This document shows positions 5,986 through 15,074 of a stretch of DNA of 64,000 nt, in pieces (within the stretch, counting starts at the first letter, position 1; the number at the start of each line of letters is the position of its first letter). Source of the DNA: Planctomycetia bacterium. GTDB lineage: Bacteria; Planctomycetota; Phycisphaerae; Phycisphaerales; SM1A02. The DNA is taken from assembly GCA_005799495.1 (NCBI GenBank), contig SYGP01000035.1, positions 149,455-213,454 on the forward strand, written 5' to 3'. A model generated the notes under the pieces. It saw only the letters and a list, made by a program, of their open reading frames with translations. It did no database searches and was not told the origin of the DNA. The translations under genes were made by a program, and so were the position numbers.

Positions 5986-8700
5986 ATGGAAGAGCGGACT
6001 CGGCGAAGCATGATCATCGCAGTGGCGGTTGCGCTCGCGGCAACGCTCGCCGTGGGTGCGTGGTTCATGGACCGAAATCTGGCGCCGTCGCGTCAGTCCC
6101 GCGGCGTGCCCGTGGAAGATCTCGTGGCGCCGTCTCCGCTCACCGCGGAGGAGCGTGAAGCTGCGCGTGAACGGGCCACGCAGAGCAGCAGCGTTCAGCT
6201 CGAGCAGGGAGCGTGGGTGCAGGTCGCGGCGCCCGATGGCCGCCTCGCGCAGCAGTACAGCGCGCGCAAGTTGGACCCGGAGCCGGGCGCGTTCCTGTCG
6301 ATGGATGGACCGCAGACGGTCTTCTTTTTCGACGATGGTCGCGTGGCGACGCTGCGCGCGGATGCGGGGCGGGTTCGCGTGCCCAACCGCGCGCTGGAGT
6401 CTGGCGTGTTTCGCGGCGATGTCGTCATTCGCATGTACCGACCAGCGGCGGGAAAGCAGGTGGACCTCGGGAAGGACCAGCCGTCGCTGATCCTGGAATC
6501 GGAGGAGCTGGACTTCGATCAGACGCTCGGGACGATCCGCTGTCCCACGGCATTTCGTCTCACGACCGATGTGCTGACCTTCGATGGTGAGGGGCTTGAT
6601 CTGCTCCTCAGCGGTGATCGGCGCACCATCGAGCGTCTCGTGGTGGAACGCCCCCTCGGGCCGATCGTGATCGACCGACAGCGGCTCCCCGCATCGCAGG
6701 CCATGGGCGGTGAAGCCGCGCCGAGCTGGCGTGGCGATGCGCCTCGCCTGCAGCGCGCGGCTGCACCGCTCCTTCGCCGCGCGCGCTTTGGGCGCCTGCA
6801 TGCTCGCTCGCTCGGGTCTCCGTGGACATCTCCGTCCGCGCAGGGTGCTGCCGAGTCTCCGTCGTTCTACCGATTGGAGCTTCACGACACCGTCGAGATC
6901 CTGCGGCAGTCGCCGAGTGATCGCGCCTGGACGCGCGGCGATCTGCTCGTCGCGGTGTTTGCCCTCGAGAACGATCTCGTCAGCGGCGGCATGGTGGATG
7001 CGCGTGGCAGTCGTGCGCCTCGCGCCGTGCAGCGCGTCGATGCGCTCCATGCCGTGCGTGCGAAGCCGATCGGCTGGCGTGGTCAACTGGCGCAGTGGGC
7101 CCTCGCCGCGACAATGCCGCGCACACGCGTGGATGACCTGCTGATCGTGCGCTACAAGGGTCGACTCGAGATGCGGCCGCTCGCTGCGGACGCACCTCGA
7201 CCGCCCGCGTCCGATGCGATGATCGTGGAGGTCGATGGACAGCGAGTGGAACTTGCGAATCAGGCGGGACTGGCGCTGCGTGCGCGTTCCGTGGATATCG
7301 ATGTGCGCCGGACTGCGGGCGGGCAGAGTGCGCCGCGGCACTTGAAGGCCGCGGGAGGCGTGGAGGCGACCGACGTGCTGCAGACGCTCTGGTGCGATTC
7401 GCTTGATGTCGCGTTCACCGACATGCCCGCAGCGGCGCAGGCGGCGGCTGCGGCGGATCCCGCGCTCGGCGCGGTGGAGGCATCTCAGGTCGATGCCGTG
7501 GGAGGCGTTCAAGTGCGGTTGAAGGATGGTGCCCGGATCTTCGCGCAGTCGCTCTCGGCGCAGCCGACGGCTGCCACGGCGGTCCTGCAGGGGCCTGGGC
7601 TGAGCGTGGTGCGTGCGGGCATGCTGCTTGATGGCATGCCGCAGGTGCAGGTCGCGGAGCGCGAGCGAGATGTGAAGGCGCCGGGTGGTGGCCGCGCGCG
7701 GAACTGGAAGCAGCCGATTTTTCCCGAGCAGGCGCAGGGGAAGGTGGATCCGCCGACGGTGCCCACGCAGCGCCCCGAACTCGATGCGAAGTGGAGTGGT
7801 GGCATGTCCTACCGCGACCGCGCCGCCGACGGCGCGCTGCTCGAACTTGCGGGTGATGTGCGTGTGCGAGCGGAGCCGCGAGCGGAGGAGTTCGACGCGC
7901 TGGACGGTCAGTCGGTGCTGCTGGAGTTCGAGCCGGTCGCGAGCGGTGTTCGAGGCGGCGAAGGCGAGACTGCCGCCAGCGCGGACATGCGTGTCCGCAG
8001 GCTGGTCACGGTGGGTGATGCGCGCTTGGAGAATCAGGTGTGGGCGAACGCCGCCCGCGCGGGTGCGCCGCGGCTCTTCCAGTTGCGTTCACAGCGAGTG
8101 GAGTACGACGCGCGCAGCAGCGAACTTTCGGTGCCGGGCGCGGGCACCGTGCTGGTGCATGTGCCCGCGGAGCTTGCGGGCGATGCCGCCGCACAGGCGA
8201 GGCAGCAGCGCGACAAGGGCATTGCCGGTGGCGGCGTGGAGGGCACGAGCCGCTTCCGCTGGGGTGGTTCGATGGATCTCAAGCGTGTCGTCGATCAGCG
8301 ATATCTGATGACGATGCAGGCGTCCGTCGAACTCGTGCGCGCGGGCGACCGGCCGGATCAGGCGTTGACGATGACCTGTGATCGACTGGAAGCGACCGTG
8401 CTACGGAGCGAACATGCCGTCGCACCTGCCGAACCGTTCTCGCTTGGCGGAAGCATCGAAGTGCAGCGCATCCGCGGTATCGGGCGCTGCTTCATCCGCA
8501 CGTCAGACTACGACATCGAGTGCGAGGAGTTCGATTACAACGTCGTCACGCAGGTCGCGGAGCTGCGCGGCCGCGCGGGTCGCCTTGTGCAGGTGTTGCC
8601 CAAGGGACAGGGCGAGCCGCTCAAGGCGGCATCGATGCTGTGGGACATGCAGTCGGGACGGATCCGGGTGCGTGCAGGATCCGGCGGGGCTGGGCTGTGA
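5986..8700 (+). CDS. Large membrane-anchored LptC/OstA-like protein
   Basis: A 904-residue protein with one N-terminal membrane anchor (about residues 8-27) and a very long periplasmic part. The repeating beta-strand pattern with segments such as LESEELDFDQTLGTIRCPTA and LDGQSVLLEFEPV, and the closing block FIRTSDYDIECEEFDYN, resembles the OstA/LptC beta-jellyroll family that carries LPS between the inner and outer membrane. Known LptC proteins are near 190 residues, so this would be a greatly enlarged relative with several such modules. Assignment rests on pattern only. It converges on the dioxygenase gene with an 11-bp gap. An OstA-type scaffold not involved in LPS is an alternative. Confidence 0.5.
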   Translation: MEERTRRSMIIAVAVALAATLAVGAWFMDRNLAPSRQSRGVPVEDLVAPSPLTAEEREAARERATQSSSVQLEQGAWVQVAAPDGRLAQQYSARKLDPEPGAFLSMDGPQTVFFFDDGRVATLRADAGRVRVPNRALESGVFRGDVVIRMYRPAAGKQVDLGKDQPSLILESEELDFDQTLGTIRCPTAFRLTTDVLTFDGEGLDLLLSGDRRTIERLVVERPLGPIVIDRQRLPASQAMGGEAAPSWRGDAPRLQRAAAPLLRRARFGRLHARSLGSPWTSPSAQGAAESPSFYRLELHDTVEILRQSPSDRAWTRGDLLVAVFALENDLVSGGMVDARGSRAPRAVQRVDALHAVRAKPIGWRGQLAQWALAATMPRTRVDDLLIVRYKGRLEMRPLAADAPRPPASDAMIVEVDGQRVELANQAGLALRARSVDIDVRRTAGGQSAPRHLKAAGGVEATDVLQTLWCDSLDVAFTDMPAAAQAAAAADPALGAVEASQVDAVGGVQVRLKDGARIFAQSLSAQPTAATAVLQGPGLSVVRAGMLLDGMPQVQVAERERDVKAPGGGRARNWKQPIFPEQAQGKVDPPTVPTQRPELDAKWSGGMSYRDRAADGALLELAGDVRVRAEPRAEEFDALDGQSVLLEFEPVASGVRGGEGETAASADMRVRRLVTVGDARLENQVWANAARAGAPRLFQLRSQRVEYDARSSELSVPGAGTVLVHVPAELAGDAAAQARQQRDKGIAGGGVEGTSRFRWGGSMDLKRVVDQRYLMTMQASVELVRAGDRPDQALTMTCDRLEATVLRSEHAVAPAEPFSLGGSIEVQRIRGIGRCFIRTSDYDIECEEFDYNVVTQVAELRGRAGRLVQVLPKGQGEPLKAASMLWDMQSGRIRVRAGSGGAGL

Positions 8701-8711
8701 ACGCGGCGCGT

Positions 8712-9494
8712 TCAGATGCGGTCGCGGATGGACCACAGATCGGGGAAGAGCGGGCGGAAGAGCGTGGAGCGCAGGTATGCAACGCCGCTTGAACCGCCCG
8801 TGCCCACCTTCGTGCCGATGGTTCGTTCGACCATCTTGACATGGCGATAGCGCCACTCCTGCATTCCCTCATCGAAGTCCACCATGAGTTCGCAGATCAC
8901 GCGGTCATCGCGGTGGTGGTGGTAGACATCGAGCAGCACATCCTGCAGCGCTTCATTCGGCTCTGGGATCGCCGTCAGCTTCGCATCGATCAGTGCCTGT
9001 GGAACGGCATGGCCATCGGCGCGCAGTCGCATGAGGAAGGACTGCCAGAGTGTGCGACCTTCGAGTCGTCTGGTGAGCGCCGCGCGTTCGGGACCGCCCT
9101 CGGGATAGCGGGCAATCGCCGCTGGATTCCGGTTTCCGAGAATGAACTCGAACTCGCGGAACTGCACGGATTGAAAGCCGCTGGCGTTGGCAAGCAGGGA
9201 ACGGAACGAATCGAATCCGATGGGGCTCATGGTCTCGAGCACATCGATCTGGCCGACCATCGTCTTGAGGATGGTCAGCATGCGACGCAGCGTGGCATGC
9301 GTCGCGGGATCGTCGTTCCGCTCGAGGGCCTGCTGAAGATGCAGGACTTCGTGGATCTGCTGCTTGAACCAGAGTTCGTAGACCTGATGGATGATGATGA
9401 AGAGCGTCTCGTCGTGCTCGCGTCCGCCGGAGAGCGGTTGCTGCAGCGAGAGCAGTTCGGGAACGCGCAGATATTGTCCGTAAGTCAGCGTCAC
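8712..9494 (-). CDS. kynA: Tryptophan 2,3-dioxygenase
   Basis: A 260-residue heme enzyme that opens the indole ring of L-tryptophan to give N-formylkynurenine, the first step of the kynurenine route. Family signatures are clear: YGQYLRVPELLSLQ at the start, HDETLFIIIHQVYELWFKQ, ETMSPIGFDSFR, the FEFILGNRN loop, and the heme-ligand region EWRYRHVKMVERTIG (His218) followed by GTGGSSGVAYL. The start is a GTG at 9494. It lies 15 bp downstream of the desaturase gene (stop at 9510) on the same strand and may share its transcript, although the pathways are unrelated. No other kynurenine gene is seen nearby. Confidence 0.95.
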   Translation of the reverse strand: MTLTYGQYLRVPELLSLQQPLSGGREHDETLFIIIHQVYELWFKQQIHEVLHLQQALERNDDPATHATLRRMLTILKTMVGQIDVLETMSPIGFDSFRSLLANASGFQSVQFREFEFILGNRNPAAIARYPEGGPERAALTRRLEGRTLWQSFLMRLRADGHAVPQALIDAKLTAIPEPNEALQDVLLDVYHHHRDDRVICELMVDFDEGMQEWRYRHVKMVERTIGTKVGTGGSSGVAYLRSTLFRPLFPDLWSIRDRI

Positions 9495-9509
9495 GCCGCC
9501 GAGGATAGG

Positions 9510-11150
9510 TCAGCGGGCAGCGGCGAGTGGTGGAACGCCGCCGCGAGACGGAGCGTTCGTGCCTGCACCGAGCAACGACGACGCGTGGAGTGCCCCGGGA
9601 ACGGGCGCATCGAATGGATGGACACGCCCATCGAGTTCGCAGATGTGCCGCGATGCGATCGTGGATGAGAGGAAGATCACGGGCAGCCCAGATCCGGGGT
9701 GCGTGGCACCGCCCACGAAATGCAGCCCCGCCAACTTCGGATGGGTGTGCGGGATGCGCTTGTGGAGCATCTGCCCGAAATTGTGCGCAAGGTTGAAGGT
9801 CGCGCCATGATTGATCCGCTCGCGCTGCCAATCGAGAGGGGAGACGAGGATTTCCTGTTCGATGCGACTTCGGATGTCGCGGATTCCAAAGGGACCCTCG
9901 AGTTGCCGCAGCGCATCCTCGCGCAGGCGCGGGCGTTCACGTTCCCAGTCGATGCTGCACTGTCGCGGATCGTTGTTGGTCACGGGCAGGAGCACATAGA
10001 GCGCACTGTTGCCCGCGGGCGCGAGCGTCGGGTCAAGCGCGGAGGGATTGTGGACGTAGGTCGAAGGATCTTCGCTGAGCCGTCCGAGCTGCGAGATGTC
10101 GCGGAAGGTTGCCTCGTACCGCCCCGACATGTAGATGGTGTGGTGAGGCAGGTCGATCATCCCGCGCACACCGAGGTACATCATGAATGTTGAACACGAA
10201 TAGCGACGCGCATCGATGGCTGCGTCCGTGTCGCGCCCGCGCAGTTCCTGCGGAATCAGGTTCTTTATCGCCCAGGTGCCGTCGGCGTTCACGACCACTC
10301 GGTCGTGACGGCGCAGCGAACCTCCGATCTGCACACCGACGACGGATCGACCGTCGAACGCGATGGCGTTCACGGCAGTGCCCGTCTCGATCCGCACTCC
10401 CATCTTCCTGCACGCGTCCGCCATCGCACTCATCAGTCGGTTGCAACCGCCTTCGGGATGCCAGATGCCGTACTCGTACTCGATGAAAGGCAGGATGCTG
10501 AAGAGGCTGGGGCACTCATAGGGGCTCATGCCGAGGTACTTCGCTTGGAAGCAGAGGGCGAGCCGAGTACGGCGGTCATGGAAACTCCTGCTCAGGCATT
10601 GATGGACCGACTCCCACGGGCGCACATACGGCGCAGCTGCGATCCCCTCGGGCGTCATGAGGTCGAGCAGCGATTGAACGCGCTGCTTCAGGACCGGTGT
10701 CAGGCGCGCGAGCTTCCGCCGATTCTCATCCATGAAGCGGTGGAACGCCGCGCCGTCGCGCGGGTCGATCCTTGCGAGGCGCTGTGCCATCTGTGCGACA
10801 TCCTGCGTCGTGTCGAGCACCGTCGATTCGCCGTCGCGACTGCCGATGATGAGGCGGTACATCGGGTCGAGCCGGCGAAGCGTGGCGAAGTCGCTGAGCC
10901 GAAACCCGCAGGCAGCGAAGATCTCCTCGAGCACGTAGGGCATCAGGAAGAATGTGGGACCACAGTCGAAGGAGTAGGGTCCTGCGGTCAGTCGCCTCGA
11001 TCGTCCGCCCACGACGGATTGCGCTTCGTACACCGTCACGTCGAATCCCGCGGCCGCGAGTTGCATGGCCGCGGCAAGTCCGCCCGGACCTGCCCCGATG
11101 ATGCCGATCGATCTGCCGGGGATTCCTGCAACGGGGGAGGTGTGGATCAT
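9510..11150 (-). CDS. CrtI/CrtN-type carotenoid desaturase or oxidase (first copy)
   Basis: A 546-residue FAD-dependent phytoene-desaturase family enzyme. The dinucleotide-binding motif is at residues 19-24 (GAGPGG) and is followed by the family's GGRSRRLTAGPYSFDCGPT. The C-terminal FAD/substrate block reads FVGGATHPGSGLPVIFLSS. I chose the ATG at 11150 because the FAD motif follows closely. A longer start at 11213 would overlap the divergent aldehyde dehydrogenase start. CrtI relatives include C40 desaturases, C30 desaturases (CrtN) and terminal-methyl oxidases (CrtP); sequence by eye cannot separate these. Next to an aldehyde dehydrogenase, an acyltransferase and a glycosyltransferase, a CrtN or CrtP role in a C30 carboxylated carotenoid is likely. 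Confidence 0.85.
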   Translation of the reverse strand: MIHTSPVAGIPGRSIGIIGAGPGGLAAAMQLAAAGFDVTVYEAQSVVGGRSRRLTAGPYSFDCGPTFFLMPYVLEEIFAACGFRLSDFATLRRLDPMYRLIIGSRDGESTVLDTTQDVAQMAQRLARIDPRDGAAFHRFMDENRRKLARLTPVLKQRVQSLLDLMTPEGIAAAPYVRPWESVHQCLSRSFHDRRTRLALCFQAKYLGMSPYECPSLFSILPFIEYEYGIWHPEGGCNRLMSAMADACRKMGVRIETGTAVNAIAFDGRSVVGVQIGGSLRRHDRVVVNADGTWAIKNLIPQELRGRDTDAAIDARRYSCSTFMMYLGVRGMIDLPHHTIYMSGRYEATFRDISQLGRLSEDPSTYVHNPSALDPTLAPAGNSALYVLLPVTNNDPRQCSIDWERERPRLREDALRQLEGPFGIRDIRSRIEQEILVSPLDWQRERINHGATFNLAHNFGQMLHKRIPHTHPKLAGLHFVGGATHPGSGLPVIFLSSTIASRHICELDGRVHPFDAPVPGALHASSLLGAGTNAPSRGGVPPLAAAR

Positions 11151-11211
11151 GAATGCGACTCGATTCCGACGCTTCGGAGCGGCGCGGGTTCTATCATGAA
11201 CGGTAGGCATC

Positions 11212-12645
11212 ATGGCGGAAGGCGTTCTTGAAAGTCAAGGTTCGGCGCATGCGGCGCGCGTTCTCCAATCGCAGCCGTACGCACTCGAGCGAGCCGGGGG
11301 CGCGGAGGGGAGGATGGCGGCGAGCGTCTGGGACCTGGACGATCGACTCGGCTGGCTCGCCGGGTTTTCCGCCGCGGTGGAGGTGCATGCGGACGAACTG
11401 GCCGCCGCCGTGTGTGCGGACTGCGGGAAGAGTTCCTGGGAGGCATTTGCTGCGGATGTCCTGCCCCTGCTGGCGTGTGCGAGGTGGACCGCCGCCAACG
11501 CCCCGCGCATCCTGGCGAGTCGACCCGTTCGCGGCAAGCCGTGGTGGCTGGTGGGACAGCGGCACTGGACGCATCGCGTGCCGCTTGGCTCGGTCGCGCT
11601 GATCGCCACATGGAACTATCCAGTCCAGCTTCTCGGCATCCAGTTGGTGCAGGCAATCGTTGCCGGCAATCGGGTGACCGTGAAGCCATCGGAGCACTCG
11701 CCGCGTTCACAGGGATTGCTGCTTCGGCTTGCCGCAGATGGGTTGCCTGCGGATGTTCTGCGGCGCACGCCTGCGACTCGGGAAGCGGGAGCGGATCTGC
11801 TTGTGCGCGAGTCCTTCGATCATGTCGTCTTCACTGGATCCACGGAGGTGGGGCGGCAGATCGCGGTCGGTTGTGCGTCTTCGCTGACGCCGACCACGCT
11901 CGAACTCTCGGGCTGTGACAGCGCCATCGTGCTGCAAGGTGCCGATCTCGCGTTGGCCGCGCGCACGATCTGGCAGGCGCTGTCGATGAACGCTGGTCAG
12001 ACCTGCATGGCGCCGCGCCGCATCCTCGTGGATGCGGCGGTGCAGCGGCCGTTCCTCGCGGCTTTGGCGCCGCTGGTCGCGGGCGCCGCGCCCCGAGCGC
12101 TGATTTCGGAGGTGGCCGCGCGCCAAGTGGATGCGTGCGTTCGCGAAGCGGTCGCTTCGGGAGGTCACTCATTGAGCGGCGTGGTCGAGGCGCCCGAAGG
12201 GCGTCGGGTGCGTCCCGCGATCGTGAGCGGTTGTTCGCCGCAGTGCAGACTTTCGCGCGGCGATCACTTCGGTCCCGCCGCTGCGGTGCTCGCTGCCCAT
12301 GGTCTCGATGCGCTTGTCGCGCTGCACCGCTCGTTCCCGCAGCATCTGGCAGTGTCGTTCTTCGCGCCTCCTGCGCAGGCACGCGCGCTGGCTCACGATC
12401 GCGCCTTCGTTGCATCGCTCGGCGCAGGGTTCGTGACCTTCCACGATGCGGTCCTGCCGACTGTTCATCCAGCAACGTCGATCCGTGGCAGAGGACTCAG
12501 CGGATGGGGCGCTTCGCGCGGTGAAGACGGACTGATCGCCATGACGCGGACGGTGACCGTGTCGCAGACAAGCGTTTCTCGGCGCATTCCGGCGGGGGAA
12601 CCGCAGGGACTCACTCGGCGGCTGCTGAGGGCTATGCTTCGCTGA
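11212..12645 (+). CDS. Aldehyde dehydrogenase of the carotenoid cluster
   Basis: A 477-residue NAD(P)-dependent aldehyde dehydrogenase. Visible are the cofactor region (VALIATWNYPVQL, VTVKPSEHSPR, VVFTGSTEVGRQIA), the general-base Glu231 in TLELSG and the nucleophile Cys265 in NAGQTCMAP. The usual ELGG is ELSG here. The position between two carotenoid desaturases suggests it oxidises a carotenoid aldehyde to the acid, like AldH in staphyloxanthin synthesis. The substrate is inferred from context only. The start at 11212 lies 61 bp from the divergent desaturase start, so both promoters must sit in that gap. It is followed after 30 bp, containing a hairpin, by the second desaturase. Confidence 0.85.
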   Translation: MAEGVLESQGSAHAARVLQSQPYALERAGGAEGRMAASVWDLDDRLGWLAGFSAAVEVHADELAAAVCADCGKSSWEAFAADVLPLLACARWTAANAPRILASRPVRGKPWWLVGQRHWTHRVPLGSVALIATWNYPVQLLGIQLVQAIVAGNRVTVKPSEHSPRSQGLLLRLAADGLPADVLRRTPATREAGADLLVRESFDHVVFTGSTEVGRQIAVGCASSLTPTTLELSGCDSAIVLQGADLALAARTIWQALSMNAGQTCMAPRRILVDAAVQRPFLAALAPLVAGAAPRALISEVAARQVDACVREAVASGGHSLSGVVEAPEGRRVRPAIVSGCSPQCRLSRGDHFGPAAAVLAAHGLDALVALHRSFPQHLAVSFFAPPAQARALAHDRAFVASLGAGFVTFHDAVLPTVHPATSIRGRGLSGWGASRGEDGLIAMTRTVTVSQTSVSRRIPAGEPQGLTRRLLRAMLR

Positions 12646-12650
12646 TCGTT

Positions 12651-12665
12651 CGTTCCGACGGAACG
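12651..12665 (+). promoter_or_regulatory. Hairpin between aldehyde dehydrogenase and second desaturase genes
   Basis: CGTTCC (12651-12656) and GGAACG (12660-12665) pair perfectly around a 3-nt loop in the 30-bp gap. There is no T-run, so it may set differential stability of the two mRNA parts rather than terminate transcription. It could also be chance. Confidence 0.3.
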
Positions 12666-12675
12666 CCTCGCTTCC

Positions 12676-14280
12676 ATGATTCACCGCGCGTCATCGTCGT
12701 CACAACCATCCGCCATCGTGGTCGGAGGAGGACTCGCCGGGCTGTCGTCCGCGGTGGAACTGTCGACCCATGGCGTTGCGGTCACGGTCGTGGAACGCAA
12801 CCAGCATCTCGGCGGCAAGATGAATGTGCTCTCGGAGTCGGGCTACCAGTTCGACATGGGGCCGACGATTCTCACGCTGCCGCAGGTCGTGCGCGGAATC
12901 ATCACCCGATCGGGTCGCCGTGTCGAGGATTACATCGACCTCGTGCGGCTCGATCCGCAGTGGCGCTGTTTCTTCGAGGATGGCACGATCATCGATCTGC
13001 GCGACGGCGTCGATGAGATGGCCGCTGCGATGGACCGGCAGTTCCCGGGGCGCGGCGTCGGACAGGGGTGGCGTGATTTCCTCGCGTACAGCCGTCGCAT
13101 GTTCAGCCTGAGTGAGCGCGTCTTCTTCTTCAAGGACCTCGAAGGCGTCTCGGATCTCATGCGAAAGCCGCCGGCGAAGGACCCTGGGTTGCTCCGTGAT
13201 GTGCTCGGCATGCGGATGCATGCGACCGTTGCGGGCACGGTGCACAAGCATGTGCGTGAGCCGCATCTCGCACAGGTGTGCGAACACTTCCTGCAGTATG
13301 TCGGTTCGAGCCCGTTCCTTGCCCCTGCGATCCTCTCGCTGATCGCGGCAGCGCAACTGGATCACGGCTGCTGGTACTCGATGGGCGGAACGCGCTCGGT
13401 CGCCCGCGCGCTCGAGCGCATCCTCGGCGAGCAGGGAGCGCGCGTGCGAACGGGCGTGGTTGTGCGGCGGATCTTGGAGGAAAGCGGACGCGCGTGCGGA
13501 GTCGAACTGGAGTCGGGAGAGGTGCTGCGCGCAGATGTCGTCGTGTCCAACTGCGATGTGCAGCGCACCTACCGCGACTTGCTGGGCAGCGTTGCTGCGC
13601 GGCGCGCGCAGTCGGCGATCGCAGCGGCGTATCGGCCTGCCTGCAGCGGCTTCGTGCTGTATCTCGGGCTCAAGCGGCAGTATGACCACCTGCGCCATCA
13701 CGACTTCCTGTTCAGCGGGAACTCCGCGCAGGAGTTTGATGACATCTACGCCAAGGGCATTCCCGCGCGTGATCCCACGATTTACCTGTGCGTGCCGAGT
13801 CGCACCGATGCGGCCCAAGCGCCGGCTGGCTGCGAATCGCTGTATGCGCTCATCCACACGCCGTTCTTGCGAGCGGGGCAGCGGTGGGAGGGTGTGGGCG
13901 GCATCGCGGAGCAGTACCGGCCCGTGATCATCGAGAAACTCAAGCGCTTCGGCATGCCCGATTTGGAGGAGCAGATCGCCGTGGAGCGTCATCTCACGCC
14001 GCAGTCCATTGAGCGCATGTACAACGCGGAGGGCGGAGCGATTTACGGGCTCGCGTCGCACGGACGCCTGCGGGGAGGGTTCAAGCCGCGGAATCGAAGC
14101 CGCGTGCTGCGAAACCTGTACATCGCGGGCGGCAGCGCGAATCCAGGTCCTGGCGTTCCGATGGTGCTGATGAGCGGGGTCACCGCAGCGCGCAGCGTGT
14201 GCGAGGATCTGTCGATCCCGCTGCACGGATCTGTCCAGGCGGGCAACGAGTCATGGCGTCCCGCGATGGTCACGAGCTGA
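12676..14280 (+). CDS. CrtI/CrtN-type carotenoid desaturase or oxidase (second copy)
   Basis: A 534-residue phytoene-desaturase family flavoenzyme. The FAD-binding GGGLAG is at residues 17-22, followed by a Glu acidic end (TVVERNQHLGGKMN) and QFDMGPTILTLPQVV. The middle contains YSMGGTRSVARALERIL, and the C-terminal block reads YIAGGSANPGPGVPMVLMSG. It is about 530 residues, normal for the family. It differs substantially from the copy at 9510-11150, so the pair is more likely two successive enzymes (desaturase and terminal oxidase) than a recent duplication. Its 3' end overlaps the acyltransferase start by 28 bp, indicating translational coupling. Confidence 0.87.
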   Translation: MIHRASSSSQPSAIVVGGGLAGLSSAVELSTHGVAVTVVERNQHLGGKMNVLSESGYQFDMGPTILTLPQVVRGIITRSGRRVEDYIDLVRLDPQWRCFFEDGTIIDLRDGVDEMAAAMDRQFPGRGVGQGWRDFLAYSRRMFSLSERVFFFKDLEGVSDLMRKPPAKDPGLLRDVLGMRMHATVAGTVHKHVREPHLAQVCEHFLQYVGSSPFLAPAILSLIAAAQLDHGCWYSMGGTRSVARALERILGEQGARVRTGVVVRRILEESGRACGVELESGEVLRADVVVSNCDVQRTYRDLLGSVAARRAQSAIAAAYRPACSGFVLYLGLKRQYDHLRHHDFLFSGNSAQEFDDIYAKGIPARDPTIYLCVPSRTDAAQAPAGCESLYALIHTPFLRAGQRWEGVGGIAEQYRPVIIEKLKRFGMPDLEEQIAVERHLTPQSIERMYNAEGGAIYGLASHGRLRGGFKPRNRSRVLRNLYIAGGSANPGPGVPMVLMSGVTAARSVCEDLSIPLHGSVQAGNESWRPAMVTS

Positions 14281-15074
14281 TCTTGGCCGATTGCTGGAGC
14301 CCGCGCGTTCTGCGAGGCTTCCAGTGGTATGTGCGTCGCCTGCTGCGCAAGAGGTTCTTCGCCGTGCGAACATCGCGCAGCGGCGTGCCGAGTGCGGATG
14401 CGTGGCGTTCTCATCGGGGTCCGCTGCTGCTGCTGTTGAACCACGCATCGTGGTGGGATCCGATCCTGCTGGCGTTCCTGCAGGGAGAGTGGTGCGCGGA
14501 CCGCCGCGTGGTGGCGGCGATGGACCGCGTGCAGCTCGAGCGATTCGCCATGTTCCGCAGCATGGGAGTCTTCGGTCTCGATCCGGATGATCCTGCAAGC
14601 CTGCCGGCGATGGTGGACTATGTCGGGCAAATCGTGACGCGCGAGCCGCGCAGCATCGTCATGCTGACGCCACAGGGCCGATTCACGGATGTGCGCGAAC
14701 CGCTGCGATTGCGCCCGGGCGCTGCGGCCACCGCGGCGCGACTGCCGAATGTGCGCGCCGTGTCGTTGTCGCTGGAGTATCCCTTCTGGCTCGATGCGAA
14801 GCCCGAAGTCCTGCTGCGCTTCACGGACGTGCCATCGCCACGCGTGCCTTCCACTGCCGCATGGCAGCGCACATTGACGGAGGCGATGCAGGCGAACGCC
14901 GACGCGCTGGCAGCCGAGTCGATCTCGCGCGATCCGACGCGCTTCGACGCGATTCTGGGCGGCGGCGCTGCGCAGGTCCACCCCTTCTACGACGCATGGC
15001 TCCGCCTGACGGGTCGAGGAACCGCCATCGATGAATCGGGGCGCGCTCATCGCGGAGCGGGCGGCGCGTCATGA
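14253..15074 (+). CDS. PlsC-type acyltransferase of the carotenoid cluster
   Basis: A 273-residue acyltransferase with the PlsC/LPLAT H-x4-D motif as NHASWWDP (about residues 56-63) and the later block VMLTPQGRFTD that corresponds to the family's E/P-G-T-R region. The ATG at 14253 lies inside the end of the preceding desaturase gene and gives the most compact protein. An upstream in-frame start at 14199 would add 18 non-homologous-looking residues. The stop overlaps the next gene as ATGA. By position it probably adds a fatty acyl group to a glycosylated carotenoid, the step performed in Staphylococcus by the unrelated CrtO; a lysophospholipid acyltransferase is the alternative. Confidence 0.78.
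   Translation: MASRDGHELILADCWSPRVLRGFQWYVRRLLRKRFFAVRTSRSGVPSADAWRSHRGPLLLLLNHASWWDPILLAFLQGEWCADRRVVAAMDRVQLERFAMFRSMGVFGLDPDDPASLPAMVDYVGQIVTREPRSIVMLTPQGRFTDVREPLRLRPGAAATAARLPNVRAVSLSLEYPFWLDAKPEVLLRFTDVPSPRVPSTAAWQRTLTEAMQANADALAAESISRDPTRFDAILGGGAAQVHPFYDAWLRLTGRGTAIDESGRAHRGAGGAS

Noticed and set aside
11165..11178. Small hairpin TCCGA-CGCT-TCGGA in the desaturase/aldehyde dehydrogenase gap
   Set aside because: Five base pairs in a GC-rich 61-bp region is within chance expectation; no further support.
11150..11213. Longer start for the first desaturase at 11213
   Set aside because: It would add 21 basic residues before the FAD motif and overlap the divergent aldehyde dehydrogenase start, leaving no promoter space.
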